This document shows, in pieces, positions 1 to 12,230 of a DNA stretch of 64,000 bases. Numbering within the stretch: position 1 is the first letter of the stretch; every line of letters starts with the position of its first letter. The stretch comes from Torymus aiolomorphi. Its lineage: Eukaryota; Arthropoda; Insecta; Hymenoptera; Torymidae. The notes beneath the pieces are model-generated. The model made no database searches, was not told where the DNA came from, and saw only the letters and a program-made list of their open reading frames with translations. The stretch lies in NCBI GenBank assembly GCA_036365515.1, contig CM070873.1, positions 225,633,876 to 225,697,875 on the forward strand. The letters are read 5' to 3'. The position numbers were made by a program, and so were the translations under genes.

Positions 1-1120
1 AACTTTTCTGAAATATTTTATAGAGGGATTGAAAAATGGACACCAACATTTCACGAAATGTTTTGGAAAGTTTGCGGCAACATTTATTGATGTATTTCAC
101 GCAAGCTTTCTATTAAGATTCTTGCAACATTACACAAAATCTTGCAGAAACTTTTCTGAAAAGTTTCTCGAAATATTCATATCTCCGTCACAATATTTAG
201 AACCAATATTTCCACAACCTTGCAGAAATATTTTCGGAAAGATAACGAGAAATGTTGCTTAGACATTCCTACTATCATTACAGGGACGGTTTGTTAACCT
301 TTTCTGAAATATTTTATGTAGGGATTCAACAGAGGACACAAACCATTCACGAAATGTTTTGACATGTTTGCGGCAATATTTATTGAATTATTTCACGCAA
401 GCATTCTGTAAGGATTCTTGAAAGATTACACAAAATCTTGCAGAATGTTTTCTGAAAAGTTTCTCGAAATATTCATATCTCCGTCACAAACTTTTCGAAC
501 CAATATTTCCACAACCTTGCAGAAATATTTTCGGAAAGATAACGAGAAATGTTGCGTAAACATTCCCACTATCATTACAGGGAAGGTTTCTGAAACTTTT
601 CTGAAATATTTTATGTAGGGATTCAAGAGAGGACACAAACATTTCACGAAATGTTTTGACATGTTTGCGGCAACATTTATAGAAATATTTCACGCAAGCT
701 TTCTGTTAAGATCCTTGCAACATTACACAAAATCTTGCAGAAATTTTTCTGAAAAGTTTCTCAAAATATTCATATCTCCGTCACAAACTTTTCGAACCAA
801 TATTTCCACAACCTTGCAGAAATATTTTCGGAAAGATAACGAGAAATGTTGCGTAAACATTCCCACTATTATTACAGGGAAGGTTTCTGAAACTTTTCTG
901 AAATATTTTATGGAGGGATTGAAAATAGGACACAAACATTTCACGAAATGTTTTGACAAATTTGCGACAACAATTATCGAAATATTTCACGCAAGCTTTC
1001 CGTTAAGATTCTTGCAACATTACACAAAATCTTGCAGAAACTTTTCTGAAAAGTTTCTCCAAATATTCATATCTCCGTCACAAACTTTTCGAACCAGTAT
1101 TTCCACAACCTAGTAGAAAT
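1..1120. repeat. 297-bp AT-rich satellite, about 3.7 tandem copies
   Basis: The same block (a cacgaaatgtttt segment followed by gcggcaacattta and later gaaaagtttctcgaaatatt) recurs at about 50, 348, 645 and 942, a period of 297-298 bp. Each monomer is rich in short dyads such as gaaatatttc. Open frames of 60-150 codons here only mirror the monomer and shift with copy; they are not genes. The array is cut by the window start. A decayed relative lies at 13,345-13,770, and a longer relative array at 26,000-28,955. Confidence 0.92.
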
Positions 1121-1238
1121 ATTTTCCGTATCAGGAATACCGTTTAGAAGTGCCGAGTCCGTACCCGTCTCTGTGTTCTGCGCTATCTGCGCCGTGATAT
1201 CAGCATTCAACTGATTGGATGATTCCACCCATCCCGAC

Positions 1239-1259
1239 CTTATATATATATATATATAT
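1239..1259. repeat. (TA)n microsatellite
   Basis: A run of about ten TA dinucleotides in an otherwise featureless 200-bp stretch (1,121-1,321) between the satellite and the next hairpin. Confidence 0.9.
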
Positions 1260-1321
1260 GCTCTAATTATAAGATCCTAATAGAATCAACTAATCAGCTT
1301 AATTCTGATACCACTGCGCAG

Positions 1322-1534
1322 TGGCCGGGGCCACATATGCACATACGGTTGCGTACGGATACGGACGAATGCAGTAAGGGTGCATGCCACCAGCCAATCA
1401 TAGCTTGCTTCGAGAGGTAAACACTCTTTTCTTCCACTCGAGTCGAGCTGTGATTGGTTGCCGGCATGCTCCCTTACCGCGTTCGTCCGCATCCGTCCGT
1501 ACGCAAGCGTATGTGTATATGTGGCCTGGGCCAT
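1322..1534. repeat. Imperfect hairpin with ~85-bp arms
   Basis: The left arm (about 1,322-1,405) reads as the reverse complement of the right arm (1,446-1,534), with a loop near 40 bp. Shared blocks include ggccacatat, ttgcgtacgga and gtaaggg. The arms are GC-richer than the flanks. No terminal duplication was recognised, so the element type is unknown. The ORFs at 1,286-1,697 are two readings of this palindrome. Confidence 0.8.
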
Positions 1535-1689
1535 AGATGGCGCAGATCACGGAGCAGGGCATGGAGCAGAGCACAGAACGTATTGTACTTTCTCCCTGAG
1601 AGCCCAGAGCACGTTCGGACATTTTCGGAGGACCACGCTTGGAGCGAGCATTATACTTACCTTACTGAACAGTGGACAAAAATTTAATT

Positions 1690-2560
1690 TCTCCTGACTC
1701 TAATTTCACATAATAGTAAATAATCCGAAGGTAAGTTAATAAATTTTATCATTTTATAGTTAATATGTAATTTAGGTAATAATCATCCATATTTATTACA
1801 GCCATACTTAGTTTGAGCACGTTTTAGGAAACCCGATTGAAAAGCAAGAAATTATATTTCTTATTATCGACACGTGTGATTGTCAAAAAATAATAGTAAA
1901 TATTCAAAGGTAAAGTACTAAAATTAAGAATTTTATGTATAATTTTCAAAAAAATTAAGATATTAGATAGGATGCACGTGGATTAAGTACACAACCCTAA
2001 CCTCCGCATTCCTTTATTTAATCAAACTTCATGTGGTTTCTAAGAAAAATAATGGATTTATTGTTTGTTTTTTTTGTAAATGTGACAATACTTAAGTATT
2101 TTGACGCATTTGTGCAGTTACACCGAGAGGTTAGACAGGTCTTGAAAATTATAAATCTTTTTCTATATGTTGAAAATTAATTTCAAAATAAGCTTGACAA
2201 TGTGTTGTATTTCAACAGTACAATTAAACAAAAAAATAAGAAAAGTTGTTTGAAATTTTGATATAATTACTTAAAACTAATATGAGAAAAAAATAGATTA
2301 TTTTTCACAACTCTGAATCAAATCAACACCATTAGAAGCATGTCATAATTATATAACTAAAGCATACATTTATGTAAATTAAACACCGTGTAACTAATAT
2401 AAATGAAAACTGAATTCCAAATTGGAGAATTTAAATAAACTTTTCTGATTTTTTTGTACACATTCTCTTTTCAACACCAGACAAAAAGTGATTTCGACAG
2501 TTTAGTGTAGTTACGTTGAGAGGTTAGATAGGTCCTGAAGATATTCCATATGGATTTCTC
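1690..2560. other. AT-rich stretch without a gene
   Basis: No coding region was found. One diverged direct repeat is visible: a gagaggttaga core near 2,125 recurs near 2,518, each followed by aggtc and tgaa, about 390 bp apart. Confidence 0.5.
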
Positions 2561-2564
2561 TCTT

Positions 2565-2702
2565 CTCCTTCCTCTTCTCTGATACTTCTATTTTCCTCTC
2601 TCCTGTTCGTCCAAGTTTCTCTTGTCATCTTTATCTTGCTTCACCATCTTTTCTCTCCTGCTTGCTCCCACTGCTCTGAATTGCTTTTATTAGCTCTTCT
2701 TG

Positions 2703-2772
<70 letters not shown>

Positions 2773-3425
2773 AACCACCTCTCTCTTATTCTGCATGGGT
2801 GTTAGAACTTCATCTAATATGAATAAATACTTTGCTCTCACCTTCGCCATTCTGGTTAACATATAATTCTTCCCGGTGTCTGTCTCAAAGACCAGCCACT
2901 ACACCGTGTCTACATTTTTATCCTCCTTCCACCTTTGCTTCTACATATTTCTTTATACATATATACCTTTATTTTTTCTTTAAGTCTTCACGCTGCTTTG
3001 AGTACTAACGTTCTACTCCTGTCTACCTCTGATTCCTTCAGACATCCTACTGGTCCTCTCCTTTCTTTATTTCTTTTTCCGTGCCCATTCTTCCTTCCCC
3101 TCTGTGCTTTTCCTTTTCCCTTCTCTATTCTGCTTTTAGCCAGTGCACCTCCTCCTGCAGCTTCTCAAATTCTTCTATTTCCTCCCTTTCACTTCTACTT
3201 TTTTCCTAATTCTCCTCCAGTCTTCTAAGCTCCAGCATTAAGTCCTCCATCATCATCTCTGTTTTCTCTAAATCTTTTTCCTACTCCTTTACTGCTTTTT
3301 TCCTCTCGGTCTCCTCCTCCTTCAGCATATCGATTAGAAGTCTGCTACGATCCTCCAGCAAACCTAACCTCCACTCTGAAATTTTGCCTGTACCATTTTT
3401 TCCTTGCTCACTGCTCCTGTCTTAT
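2565..3425 (-). pseudogene. Decayed coiled-coil ORF (possible non-LTR retrotransposon ORF1)
   Basis: On the minus strand the purine-rich sequence from about 3,330 to 3,030 reads in one frame as a Glu/Lys/Arg-rich chain with regularly spaced Leu. It is interrupted by at least four in-frame stops. Charged coiled coils of this kind occur in the first ORFs of many insect non-LTR elements, but no reverse transcriptase is attached here, so the family is an inference. The plus-strand ORFs at 2,636-2,866 and 2,935-3,228 are pyrimidine-rich shadows. The downstream end merges into the CT microsatellite. Confidence 0.4.
2704..2773. repeat. (CT)n microsatellite
   Basis: About 34 CT units with a single interruption near 2,760. 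The apparent Ser-Leu or Glu-Arg repeat ORFs across it are artefacts. Confidence 0.95.
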
Positions 3426-3429
3426 CTTA

Positions 3430-3907
3430 CTTTTCCCCATGAAGAAAATAATAGTAAAAATAATAGTACTTAATAGTAAAAAAGAATATTTGACTCAGTA
3501 TAAGTTTTAAACTTATTTTTACTGATTAATGATCACTTAACTATGTATAAGCTTACACAAGTAAGTATAGTTTAAATAAATAATGCTTAATAATCTTGAA
3601 TTTACTGGTCACACTAACAAGATTTCTTTCAAAAATTTATAAACACTAAAGTGTGTTTGCCAGTCGACGTCTTCATCATTTAACGGTGGTCCTCATGAGG
3701 AACTAACTGACATGAATAATAAAATTCAGGTAGTGTCACTTGCTACCAGTCAACGTTAATGCTTAAGATTATTTATCTATTTATTTTGGTCATTTGTTTC
3801 TTCAGAAAAATAAAGAGTAACTTTAGGCGTCTTGCGGCCCATGGCTTCCTTTGATGTTGCCCGTCTCCTTTATCAATAAAATATTTTGATATTAACACAT
3901 AATCAAT
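3430..3907. other. AT-rich stretch without a gene
   Basis: No ORF, RNA gene or repeat with partners in the window was recognised. Confidence 0.5.
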
Positions 3908-4527
3908 AATATTCTGTTCTATTACTTATTTTAAACTATAACTGAACTATACTCATTTATTTAATCATTTATTTACATTTTATTTAACTATCACTGCAGT
4001 ATGATCTACTTTTTATTATGTCACAAACTGCGTAAAATAATATTTAATAGTTTTACAGATACTTTTTTACAAAACTTGATAAATTGTCTTTAAAATATCT
4101 TACTCATCTCACTATTGATTTAAAGGGAATTGTCACACGTGTTGTTCTTGATTAATGTAATGTTTGATTTTGAAAGCTGTGAAAAATGCTAAGTATCAAT
4201 TTGTGTCTATTTAATATAAAATCAAGCTGTTGAAATTGAACATTGCATTATTCGAGGACAATACATGTTATAATTCCCTTTAAACCAGTGGTGAGATAAG
4301 TACGATGTTTTAAAAACAATTTATCAAGATTTGAAAAAACTATTAAATATTAAATATTACTTTATGCAGTTTATGAAATAATAAAAAGTTGAACATAGTG
4401 CAGTAATAATTAAATAAAATGTTGAAGCTATGTTTAAGTAAATGTGATATGATTAACAGTTATTTAATGTAAAAAAAGCAAAAGAGTAGTTCAGTTACTG
4501 TTTAAAATAAGTAATAAAATAGAATCT
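3908..4527. repeat. ~620-bp foldback palindrome
   Basis: The left arm from about 3,910 is mirrored by the right arm ending at about 4,525, centred near 4,217. Paired blocks include ctattacttatttta with its complement at 4,500-4,520, and tttaaagggaatt (4,120) with its complement at 4,275. Only about 100 bp in the middle is unpaired. There is no ORF. It is probably a foldback or MITE-type DNA element; no target duplication could be fixed. Confidence 0.8.
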
Positions 4528-5430
4528 TATTTTTTTACAGAACTAACTAGATTCAATGCACTTTGCATGTATTATTCATTTGTTTATTCATTTATTTTTT
4601 TGAGATTATTAACATGATCAAGTTAGTTAATTTTAATTTAAGTTTGTTTTAATCAGTTTACATTATACAATACTTTCTAACGTAATGTAAATAAATAAAA
4701 TAAGGAAATTTTTCTTATACTATTTTAATTATTCAGTTTTAAATACTCAAACATCAAAATTCAGTCTTGATATGAACATATACGAGTACGTGAACATATA
4801 AATATATTAGATGTTGGCGCCTATTTTATGTAGACTAATCAACTTGGTCAATAACAACCAATCAAAACAGTCTTATTGTGACGACAGATTTCATCCATCA
4901 CTTTTTTAAGAGAGGGGGAGGAGGATATTATTTTTTTTAAGAGTTTTATCTACATAAGTGTACAAGTTAACGAATGACAACTTCAATATTCATATTTACT
5001 GTTCTGTAATGATATTGTGGTGATTATTGTTGATGGTGCTGCTTAAACTATATTGAATTTTTAGTTGAATAATTATGATAATTGTGTTCAAATATAAAAA
5101 TAACTTTCTATTGAAAAACAAATAACAGCATTTATCAAAATATTGTCAAAACATGATATTGAAAAGAATTTTTGCTAACAGTATTGTATTTTCTTTTAGC
5201 GCTATGTTTTGACGTATTTAAATTAACAGTTTACAGTGGTGGAAGTTTAAGTTATATGTGCATTTGAAAAAAAAAACAATCTGAATAGTTGAAAAGTTTT
5301 TACAAGGTTTTGGCACTTTTAATATGACAATTGATGGCTCTCGTGGTATAAAATACGGTTCGAAACTGTTGCGTTACGGAGAATGTACTTAAGCGCTCTG
5401 CTGTGGTGTTTCGTTTGTTATTATTACGTA
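4528..5430. other. AT-rich stretch without a gene
   Basis: No coding region. The segment ctcgtggtataaaatac near 5,340 recurs near 19,805 and, inverted, near 36,015, so it belongs to the hairpin repeat family of this window. Confidence 0.5.
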
Positions 5431-6797
5431 GGAAAAAACCGCTGCCAATTCATTGGCCCGTAGCTTCCTCAACCGTAATTTGTTGATTCCTTTAATTAAT
5501 TTTTAATAACAAAATTTATAATTTTTTAAAAAATTTATTGCATAATTATAATTAAATTCATTTATGAATATTAAAAATTGTTAATTTTTAAATTTATTTA
5601 TTTATTTATTATTTATTTATATAAAATTTATATAAATTTTGAGCTGATAAATAAAGTTATCATTTGAAATAGAAGTAAAATATCTATATTTTATAATAAA
5701 ACAAATAGCTATCACGGTTATTTTGTTATTAACAAAAACGTGTTTTTTTTATATTTCATAATTCATATTTTTTAAGAAAAAAAAAATTTATAGCTATCGA
5801 TTGTTCTTTTGTTATTAACAAAAACGTGTTTTTTTAAAAAAGTTCATAACTCACAAATAAATTATAATAATGCAGAATATAATGCATTCATAATGCATAA
5901 TTCATATTTATAATAGATTATAATAGATATAATTTTTAAACATTTTAATTCATTTTGTTGGTTGGTTTTTTAAAAATTAAATTATACTATTTTAATTATT
6001 CATCAGTTTTGAATACTTAAACTCAAGAATTCAATCTTGAAAATTCAAACATATTACATTTTGACGCCAATACTATATACTTTTATAATATAATGATGAT
6101 AACATCATTGGAGTTGAGTTTAAAAAAAAAACATGTTTTTGTTTTTGATGATAACTAAAGAACCGTGATAGATAGAAAATTAATTTTTTTAGAAAATATA
6201 GGTATTTTAATTCTCCTTCGAATGCCACCCACCCCATTCAGATACATAGAGCCGTTCTCGAGAAATTAAGATTTTAAAAAAATGCCAAAAAATTTTTAAC
6301 CTCAAATATCTCTGAAATTTATGGACCAATCATTTTGCCCAAAGAACTCGACCGAGAACTATAAAAAATCTACCTCTAAAAGGAACTTTGAAGCCATTAA
6401 GTCAATTTTACTCTTGTAATCGTTGGACATACAAAACTGATTTTTTTCATTTTTCAATTTTTTACTCAAAATCATGATTTTTCTCAAAAAAATTGACCGT
6501 TTAGTTTAGGAGTTATAAGCTTCTAAAAAAAATACGTTTTTGTTAATAACAAAAGAACCGTGATAGCTAGAAACTTTTTTTTTTAAATATTGGTATTTTA
6601 ATTCTCTTTCGAACGCTACCCATCAGATTCGAATCACTCTATCCTATCATTAAAAAAAATCAAAAAACAGTTTTGAGAAAATCGAAAATTTGAAAAAAAA
6701 CAAAAACGCATCGCCCCAATCAGAAAACGGATTTTTGACCCGCCATCACGCAAAAAAAACAAAATAATTAGACCTGTCCGGTCAAAATCTACCGAGT

Positions 6798-7165
6798 AGA
6801 CTTCATGACTCCCTTATATACGTGAACCTCATATCCCCCGGCTCATGGGTTTAAAAATTATTTAAATAATCGTTTTGCTTATTTTTTCATGTCTACATGA
6901 CTCCCTTATGTGCGTGGTCCTCATATCCCCCGCCTACTTGGGTTTAAAAATTATTTAAATAATCGTTTGGCTTATTTGTTCATGCCTACATGACTCCCTT
7001 ATCTGCGTGGTCCTCATATCCCCCGCCTACTTGGGTTTAAAAATTATTTAAATAATCGTTTGGCTTATTTGTTCATGCCTACATGACTCCCTTATCTGCG
7101 TGGTCCTCATATCCCCCGCCTACTTGGGTTTAAAAATTGTTTAAATAATTGTCTTGCTTATTGTT
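6798..7165. repeat. 93-bp minisatellite, about four copies
   Basis: The block catgactcccttat recurs at 6,803, 6,896, 6,989 and 7,082. Each is followed by cctcatatcccccg and an AT-rich tail. It lies inside dispersed repeat copy 1 and is absent from the other copies, so it expanded after insertion. Confidence 0.9.
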
Positions 7166-7299
7166 GCACGTCTTGGAAATTTCATAAATATTTAATCATC
7201 TTTACAAATAAGACAATTTTTTAAATTTTGAATTTCTTAAAGGGGCGGAGCGACCGATTTGGCGTCGGGGCACCTGGTCTCGTAATCCGTCTCTGCGAT

Positions 7300-7425
7300 A
7301 CACGCACGCACGCACACACACGCACGCACATCTACCCACACACCACGCACATCTACCCACACGCACATACACGCTCACACATGCATTCACCCACACACAC
7401 ACATACACACACACCCATCGACATT
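7300..7425. repeat. CA-rich imperfect microsatellite
   Basis: Alternating CA/CG units with tctaccca and cattcaccca interruptions. The ORFs across it on both strands are low-complexity artefacts. Confidence 0.85.
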
Positions 7426-7540
7426 TTCTAAAAATAGTGTATTTTGATTGCAATTTTTGTAAACAACATTTCTAGCCTGTTTTCTTAAAACTTTTTTTTT
7501 CTATCAGAAAGCTTCCTTTAGGAGGAAACAAAATATTTGA

Positions 7541-8877
7541 AGAGAACTCCTATTTCTTTAAATTTATGAATTCATCATCTATTTTTTTAATATTTTAAAT
7601 ATAATTAAATATTCAACATATTTTCTCATGAAATATTTATTTGATGAAATTGATTTTTTCTGTTTATACTCTTCTCATAATATTATAATAATAAATTACG
7701 GGTACATAACCGTAACGCGGTGGTAACCTAAAACACGGAACTAAAAAGAAAAATAATAATAAATTGCCTGAAATATTATTTCTTTTATTTTGTGAGTAGA
7801 AAAAGTTAGACTTTCACGAACTTCTATAATCTACTTAGCAATACGGCTATTTGCGGTATAATGTCGTAGTTAGCCTTTAGAAGGCCGGAATTTTGAGAGG
7901 GAAATTCACCTTAAAAAATTGGTACAAAAGGTATCTTATATCATTGATTGAACGTAGACAAAGTGTCGATAAGGGGGTGTGTCATTTTAGTAGTTTTCCG
8001 GCCCTCTAAAGGTTAGTAATGTAGGGGTTATATTTACAAAGTGGAGCATATTAATAGGTACGTTTGATTCAGGTGACGATTGGATCGTTGATCGCCGAAG
8101 CTATCGTTACACGCGGTCTAATCGTAGTAGCTCTATCTGTATTAACTTGTTCTTGTTTCTGTTTGTTTATGCTGCGTACCATGTGTTATATGTCGTAATC
8201 TCTACTCTGTACGTGTCTTTTAGTAGTCCTTTTAAGTATGGCACAGATTATTTAAGTACCTTTTCATTTATTCTATCACCTCATTACGCCACAATTGACC
8301 ATGTTTCGAAATTTATATATTATCCGAAAAAATCTACTTAATATTTCCTGAAACGTTGATAAAAATACTTTCAACGTATATATTTTAGGATCGATATAAA
8401 TTTTACATTTACTAGTATTTTTTAAGAGTGTATGTAGATTTTTTAAATTTATGCAAGTTTTTTAATTCGCATGTATTTCTTTTTAATTAGTTTAATTTTT
8501 TAAATCATGTTAGTAACACCGTGTGGTTTTTTAGTGAAGCATTTGAATTTTCTGAAATACATGTGGATTCATCGGAGTACACGTATTTTTTTTTTTTTAA
8601 TTCAGATGGATCTTTTGGAGTCCATGAAGATTTTTCGAAATTTATGTAAATTTTTTGTTATTCATGACAAATGTTTTCGGAATTCGAGAAAATTGCAATG
8701 ACCATTGTAGGCAGAAATAGTTGCGGAGTTTGGCAGTTAGTGCTGATATCTTCTACCCGATTTGGTGAGCTGTGGTTACATTTTTTGCAAGTGCAGATGC
8801 CGTGAAATATCTACACATTATTTTTGATTGATTTTTTGTATTTAATTTGATATATGAATTGATTTTCGCAAATACTA
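7541..8877. other. AT-rich stretch without a recognised gene
   Basis: Only short ORFs at 8,147-8,341 and 8,507-8,701, with no recognisable domain, no splice partners and AT-driven composition. Two blocks near 7,880 and 8,000 (gaaggccggaatttt and ttccggccctctaaagg) face each other as a weak inverted repeat. Confidence 0.5.
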
Positions 8878-9173
8878 CACGGAGAGAAATGTTCCCTTCT
8901 TAAAAAAGTGATGAGCGGCCATGTTGAAGCATCTAAAGGCTTGATTTTAATTGGTAGATAAGAAGAAGGTGCGAGATTTGGAATTTAATGTTTGAATTTT
9001 TTTTAAATGGAATTTTTACATTTAGAGTAGTATAAAAATGATTAAGTTCTGACTTTGAAAAAATACTTAAATAAGTTAAAAGTAATGAAGATAGCATACA
9101 TAACCTCAAAAACAGAAAAGTACGCGCGAAGCGCGTTTGAATATCGCTTGTTGAGTAAAAATTACTATGTTGT

Positions 9174-9486
9174 ATTGTAACCAGGAGACAGACTCGCATT
9201 CTCAAAAAATTTACTATGTTTTCTAGCAAAAATTGCTATAAATATAGTAAAAATTACTAGAAACATAACAATTTTTGCTAGAAAACATAGTAAATTTTTG
9301 TCCACATGAGACGCTATGTGGACAGTCCCTTATTGTAACCAGGAGACAGACTCGCATTCTCAAAAAATTTACTATGTTTTCTAGCAAAAATTGCTATAAA
9401 TATAGTAAAAATTACTAGAAACATAACAATTTTTGCTAGAAAACATAGTAAATTTTTTGAGAATGCGAGTCTGTCTCCTGGTTACA
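9174..9486. repeat. Duplicated hairpin unit inside the 879-bp element
   Basis: The block ggagacagactcgcattctc starts near 9,182 and again near 9,342, and appears inverted ending near 9,479. Between them tactatgttttctagcaaaa is paired with its complement. The first copy is partial, so this is a palindrome plus a roughly 160-bp tandem duplication of one arm. Confidence 0.75.
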
Positions 9487-9490
9487 ATAA

Positions 9491-9717
9491 GGGACTGTCC
9501 ACATAGCGTCTCATGTGCCTTGTCTCTTGTCTCATGTCTCAAGCGCGAAAAAAGTCGTTGTCCGCAATCTTAATAATTTATAATCTATGGTCATTTCTTC
9601 TGTATAGTTTTCTATTGCCATAAACTATAAATGTATAAGAAATCGGACAACGATTTTTTTCGCGCTTGAGACATGAGACAAGAGACAAGGCACATAAGAC
9701 GCTATGTGGACAGTCCC
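9491..9717. mobile_element. 227-bp MITE with ~74-bp inverted repeats
   Basis: The arms run 9,491-9,564 and 9,644-9,717, nearly identical in inverse orientation and starting with gggactgtccacata. A 3-bp TAA flanks both ends as a possible target duplication. A further fragment of the same end lies at 9,301-9,332. There is no coding capacity. It inserted into the 879-bp element. Confidence 0.75.
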
Positions 9718-9881
9718 TAAATCATAGTAATTTTTACTCAAACATTTCTCTCCGTGTACTGATGTTACTAATGATTGTTCTGCCATAACTGCCAAACTTC
9801 CTCTGCTCATTTTGCTGACAATAGTAGTAACTGCCAAATTTTTTCGTGCAGATAATTTCATACATTCCCGTCAATTTAAGA

Positions 9882-12230
9882 ATGCCAAAAAAAAAAAAAA
9901 GAAACTAGTGCATCTCTGAGTTCAAGACAAATCCGAAGATTAGCTCAGCAGCGAGCTGAGCAGGACTTAAAAAACATGATTACTATCTCTTTACCTGCAA
10001 ATAGAGATATTGAAAGCGAAAATCCAGCTGGTTCTAATGATTCCATTTTGAAGGAATCTACTCATGTAGACCGTGAATCTTCTAATGTCGTTTCTGAGTC
10101 AGATTTAGATTTCGTTGCAGAATTTTCTGAATTTGATGTTGGTGATATATGCACTGAAGAAACTAGTCAACAGGGTTTGCTCACGAAGAATGAAAGTACA
10201 AATGAGTATGATGATTTGAATTACTCCGATAGAGATCATGAAGAGGAATATAAGGAAACTCTGAACATTGAAGATGACATAAATATTGATTCAAATTCGG
10301 ATGATGAAAGTGATATTTCTTCAGATAAATTTAATTACAGTGATAGTGAGGTAGAAAGCATAATTGGCGATGCTGCAGAGATTGACTTTGATCTGGATGA
10401 TATATTGTTACCAACAGCTACGTCAGAAAATGAAGAATTTAAAAACGAAATTGCGATCTGGGCAAATTCTTTTCTGATTAATCATAATGCCCTTAAAGCT
10501 TTATTGAGTCTTATAAATAAATACACTAATATCAAGCTATGTAAAGACTCTCGCACATTACTGAAAACTCCCAGATATACAAATGTTATCGAAATAGATA
10601 ATGGGCAGTATTGTCATATAGGATTAGAAAATTGTATAAAAAAAATAATTCAAAACAAGCTTGCTTTGAACCATGTATTTGAAACAGTAAATTTACTTAT
10701 AAATATTGATGGTGCTCCAATACTGGGAAATTCTTCTGAGAAAAACTTGTGGATAATTTTATGTAAAGATATTGAAGTAAATACTGTATATCTCGTAGGT
10801 GTATTTCATGGCGTTAAAAAACCAGAAGATCAAAATAATTTTTTAAAATGTTTTGTAGAAGAATCGATAGACTTGATAAATAACGGATTTACATGGGATG
10901 GGAAGGTATTTTCCGTATGAATTCATGGATTTATTTGTGATACACCAGCTAAATCTTTTATTTTATGCACAAAATATCATTCCGGGTATTTCAGTTGCAG
11001 CAAATGCACACTTGAGGGCAAATACTACAATGCAGTTTGCTTTCCAGTAAAGGATATTGAAACTTTAAAGAAATATTGTACTATACATTTAAGAAGCGAT
11101 ATAGAATTTAAAAATTTACAATATATTGGTGACTATCAACGCGGTGAAACTATTTTAAGTAAATTGCCTTTCGTAGGATTAGTTTCTAATGTACCTTTAG
11201 ACCCTATGCATTTAGTATATCTGGGAGTCATGAAACATCTAATAAGACTTTGGATGGGTAATAAAAAAGGAACAAAAAAATATTTAGATTATCAGAACAA
11301 CAAATTCAGCAGGTTTCACTCAAATTAGAAAGTTTAAAAAATTTATTACCATACGAATTTAATCGGCGATCAAGATCTTTAGTTTTCTGGAAACAGTGAA
11401 AAGCAACCGAGTATAAACATTTTTTATTATATTTTGGTCCATTTCTATTAAAAAATGTGTTAGAACATAAAGTTTACCATAATTTTTTGAAACTCCACCT
11501 AAACATACTGATTCTCAATCATCAAAATTTAATAACAAACTCAGATAATATTGAATAAGCTGAATATTTATTAATAAATTTTATATGCGAGTTTCAAGAA
11601 ATTTATGGTAAAAATAATGTTACGCATAATATTCATAATCTATTACATTTAGCTAAAGATGTTAAAAAATTTGGTACACTAGAAAGTTTTTCTGCTTTTG
11701 ATTTTGAAAATCATATTTGTTTGCTAAAAAAAATGATTAGAAAAGGAGATAAGCCCTTACAACAAATAGCAAGGAGATTATCGGAATATGAAATACTTAA
11801 AGATATTGGGAATAAATTTAGCAAAGAAAATACATTAAATGTTGAAAAAATACATTCTAAAGGAATTTTAACTAAAACTCGTACTTATGAAAGCCAGTAT
11901 AAAGTTTTGGCAACAAAAAATTGTAAAATTGATATAACAGATAATAGAAATAATGGTATAATGCTGAAAGATGGTACTGTTGTGAATGTTGTAAATATTG
12001 CTAAAAGTGAGGGCAAATTATTTATAATAGGTAAAAAATGCATGAAACAAAAAGAGTTATACGTTACGTGCGGCTTCTCTAGCGATAATTTAGGTATTAT
12101 AATAGTTAAAGAATTAGATTTTGTTAAAGAATACAGTTGTGATTTGATTTCTTCTAAGGTTTTTAAAGTTCCATGTACTCAGGGAATAATAATATGCCCC
12201 ATGATACATACAGTCCAGTCTTTTGCATAG
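9882..12230 (+). pseudogene. Broken transposase-like gene (tnp2/EnSpm-type suspected)
   Basis: A single ancestral frame can be followed from an ATG at 9,882 to the stop at 12,230. It has an acidic Ser/Asp/Glu-rich N-terminal third and then a conserved region containing INIDG near 10,700 and the pattern DPMHLVYLGVMK near 11,200. A CTKYHSGYFSCSKC cysteine segment precedes it. Such features occur in insect proteins I associate with tnp2-like (EnSpm/CACTA) transposases; the family name is an inference. Lesions: a length change in the 14-A run at 9,887, a TGA at 10,918, a frameshift near 11,285, and stops near 11,398 and 11,556. The last 169 codons (11,721-12,230) are open. No TIRs could be assigned to it. 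It cannot make full-length protein. Confidence 0.7.

Larger units (their letters stand above)
5433..7540 (+). repeat. Dispersed non-coding repeat family, copy 1
   Basis: It starts with an accgctgccaattc block and ends with an agcttcctttaggaggaa block. The same ends bound the copy at 32,822-34,750, and parts occur inverted at 36,140-36,850, 41,404-42,900 and 43,673-51,262. Between the ends are degenerate modules such as atatctctgaaattt, ctcgaccgag and acgtttttgttaataac. Each copy carries a CA/TG tract near the right end. No ORF, terminal inverted repeat or LTR is visible. It looks like a non-autonomous element of about 2 kb of unknown class. Confidence 0.65.
8878..9756. mobile_element. 879-bp DNA element, 16-bp TIRs, TA target
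   Basis: The ends are CACGGAGAGAAATGTT and its exact complement, flanked by TA at 8,876-8,877 and 9,757-9,758. This pattern fits a non-autonomous element using TA targets. The interior holds no transposase and is itself filled with nested inverted repeats (see 9,174-9,717). The superfamily cannot be named from the TIR alone. Confidence 0.7.

Noticed and set aside
661..1113. 150-codon ORF and similar ORFs on both strands of 1-1,113
   Set aside because: They repeat with the 297-bp monomer and exist because the period is a multiple of three; no protein-like features.
2636..2866. ORF with a long Ser-Leu repeat
   Set aside because: Created by the (CT)n microsatellite.
6798..7165. CRISPR-like array
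   Set aside because: Direct repeats without unique spacers; an ordinary minisatellite in a eukaryotic genome.
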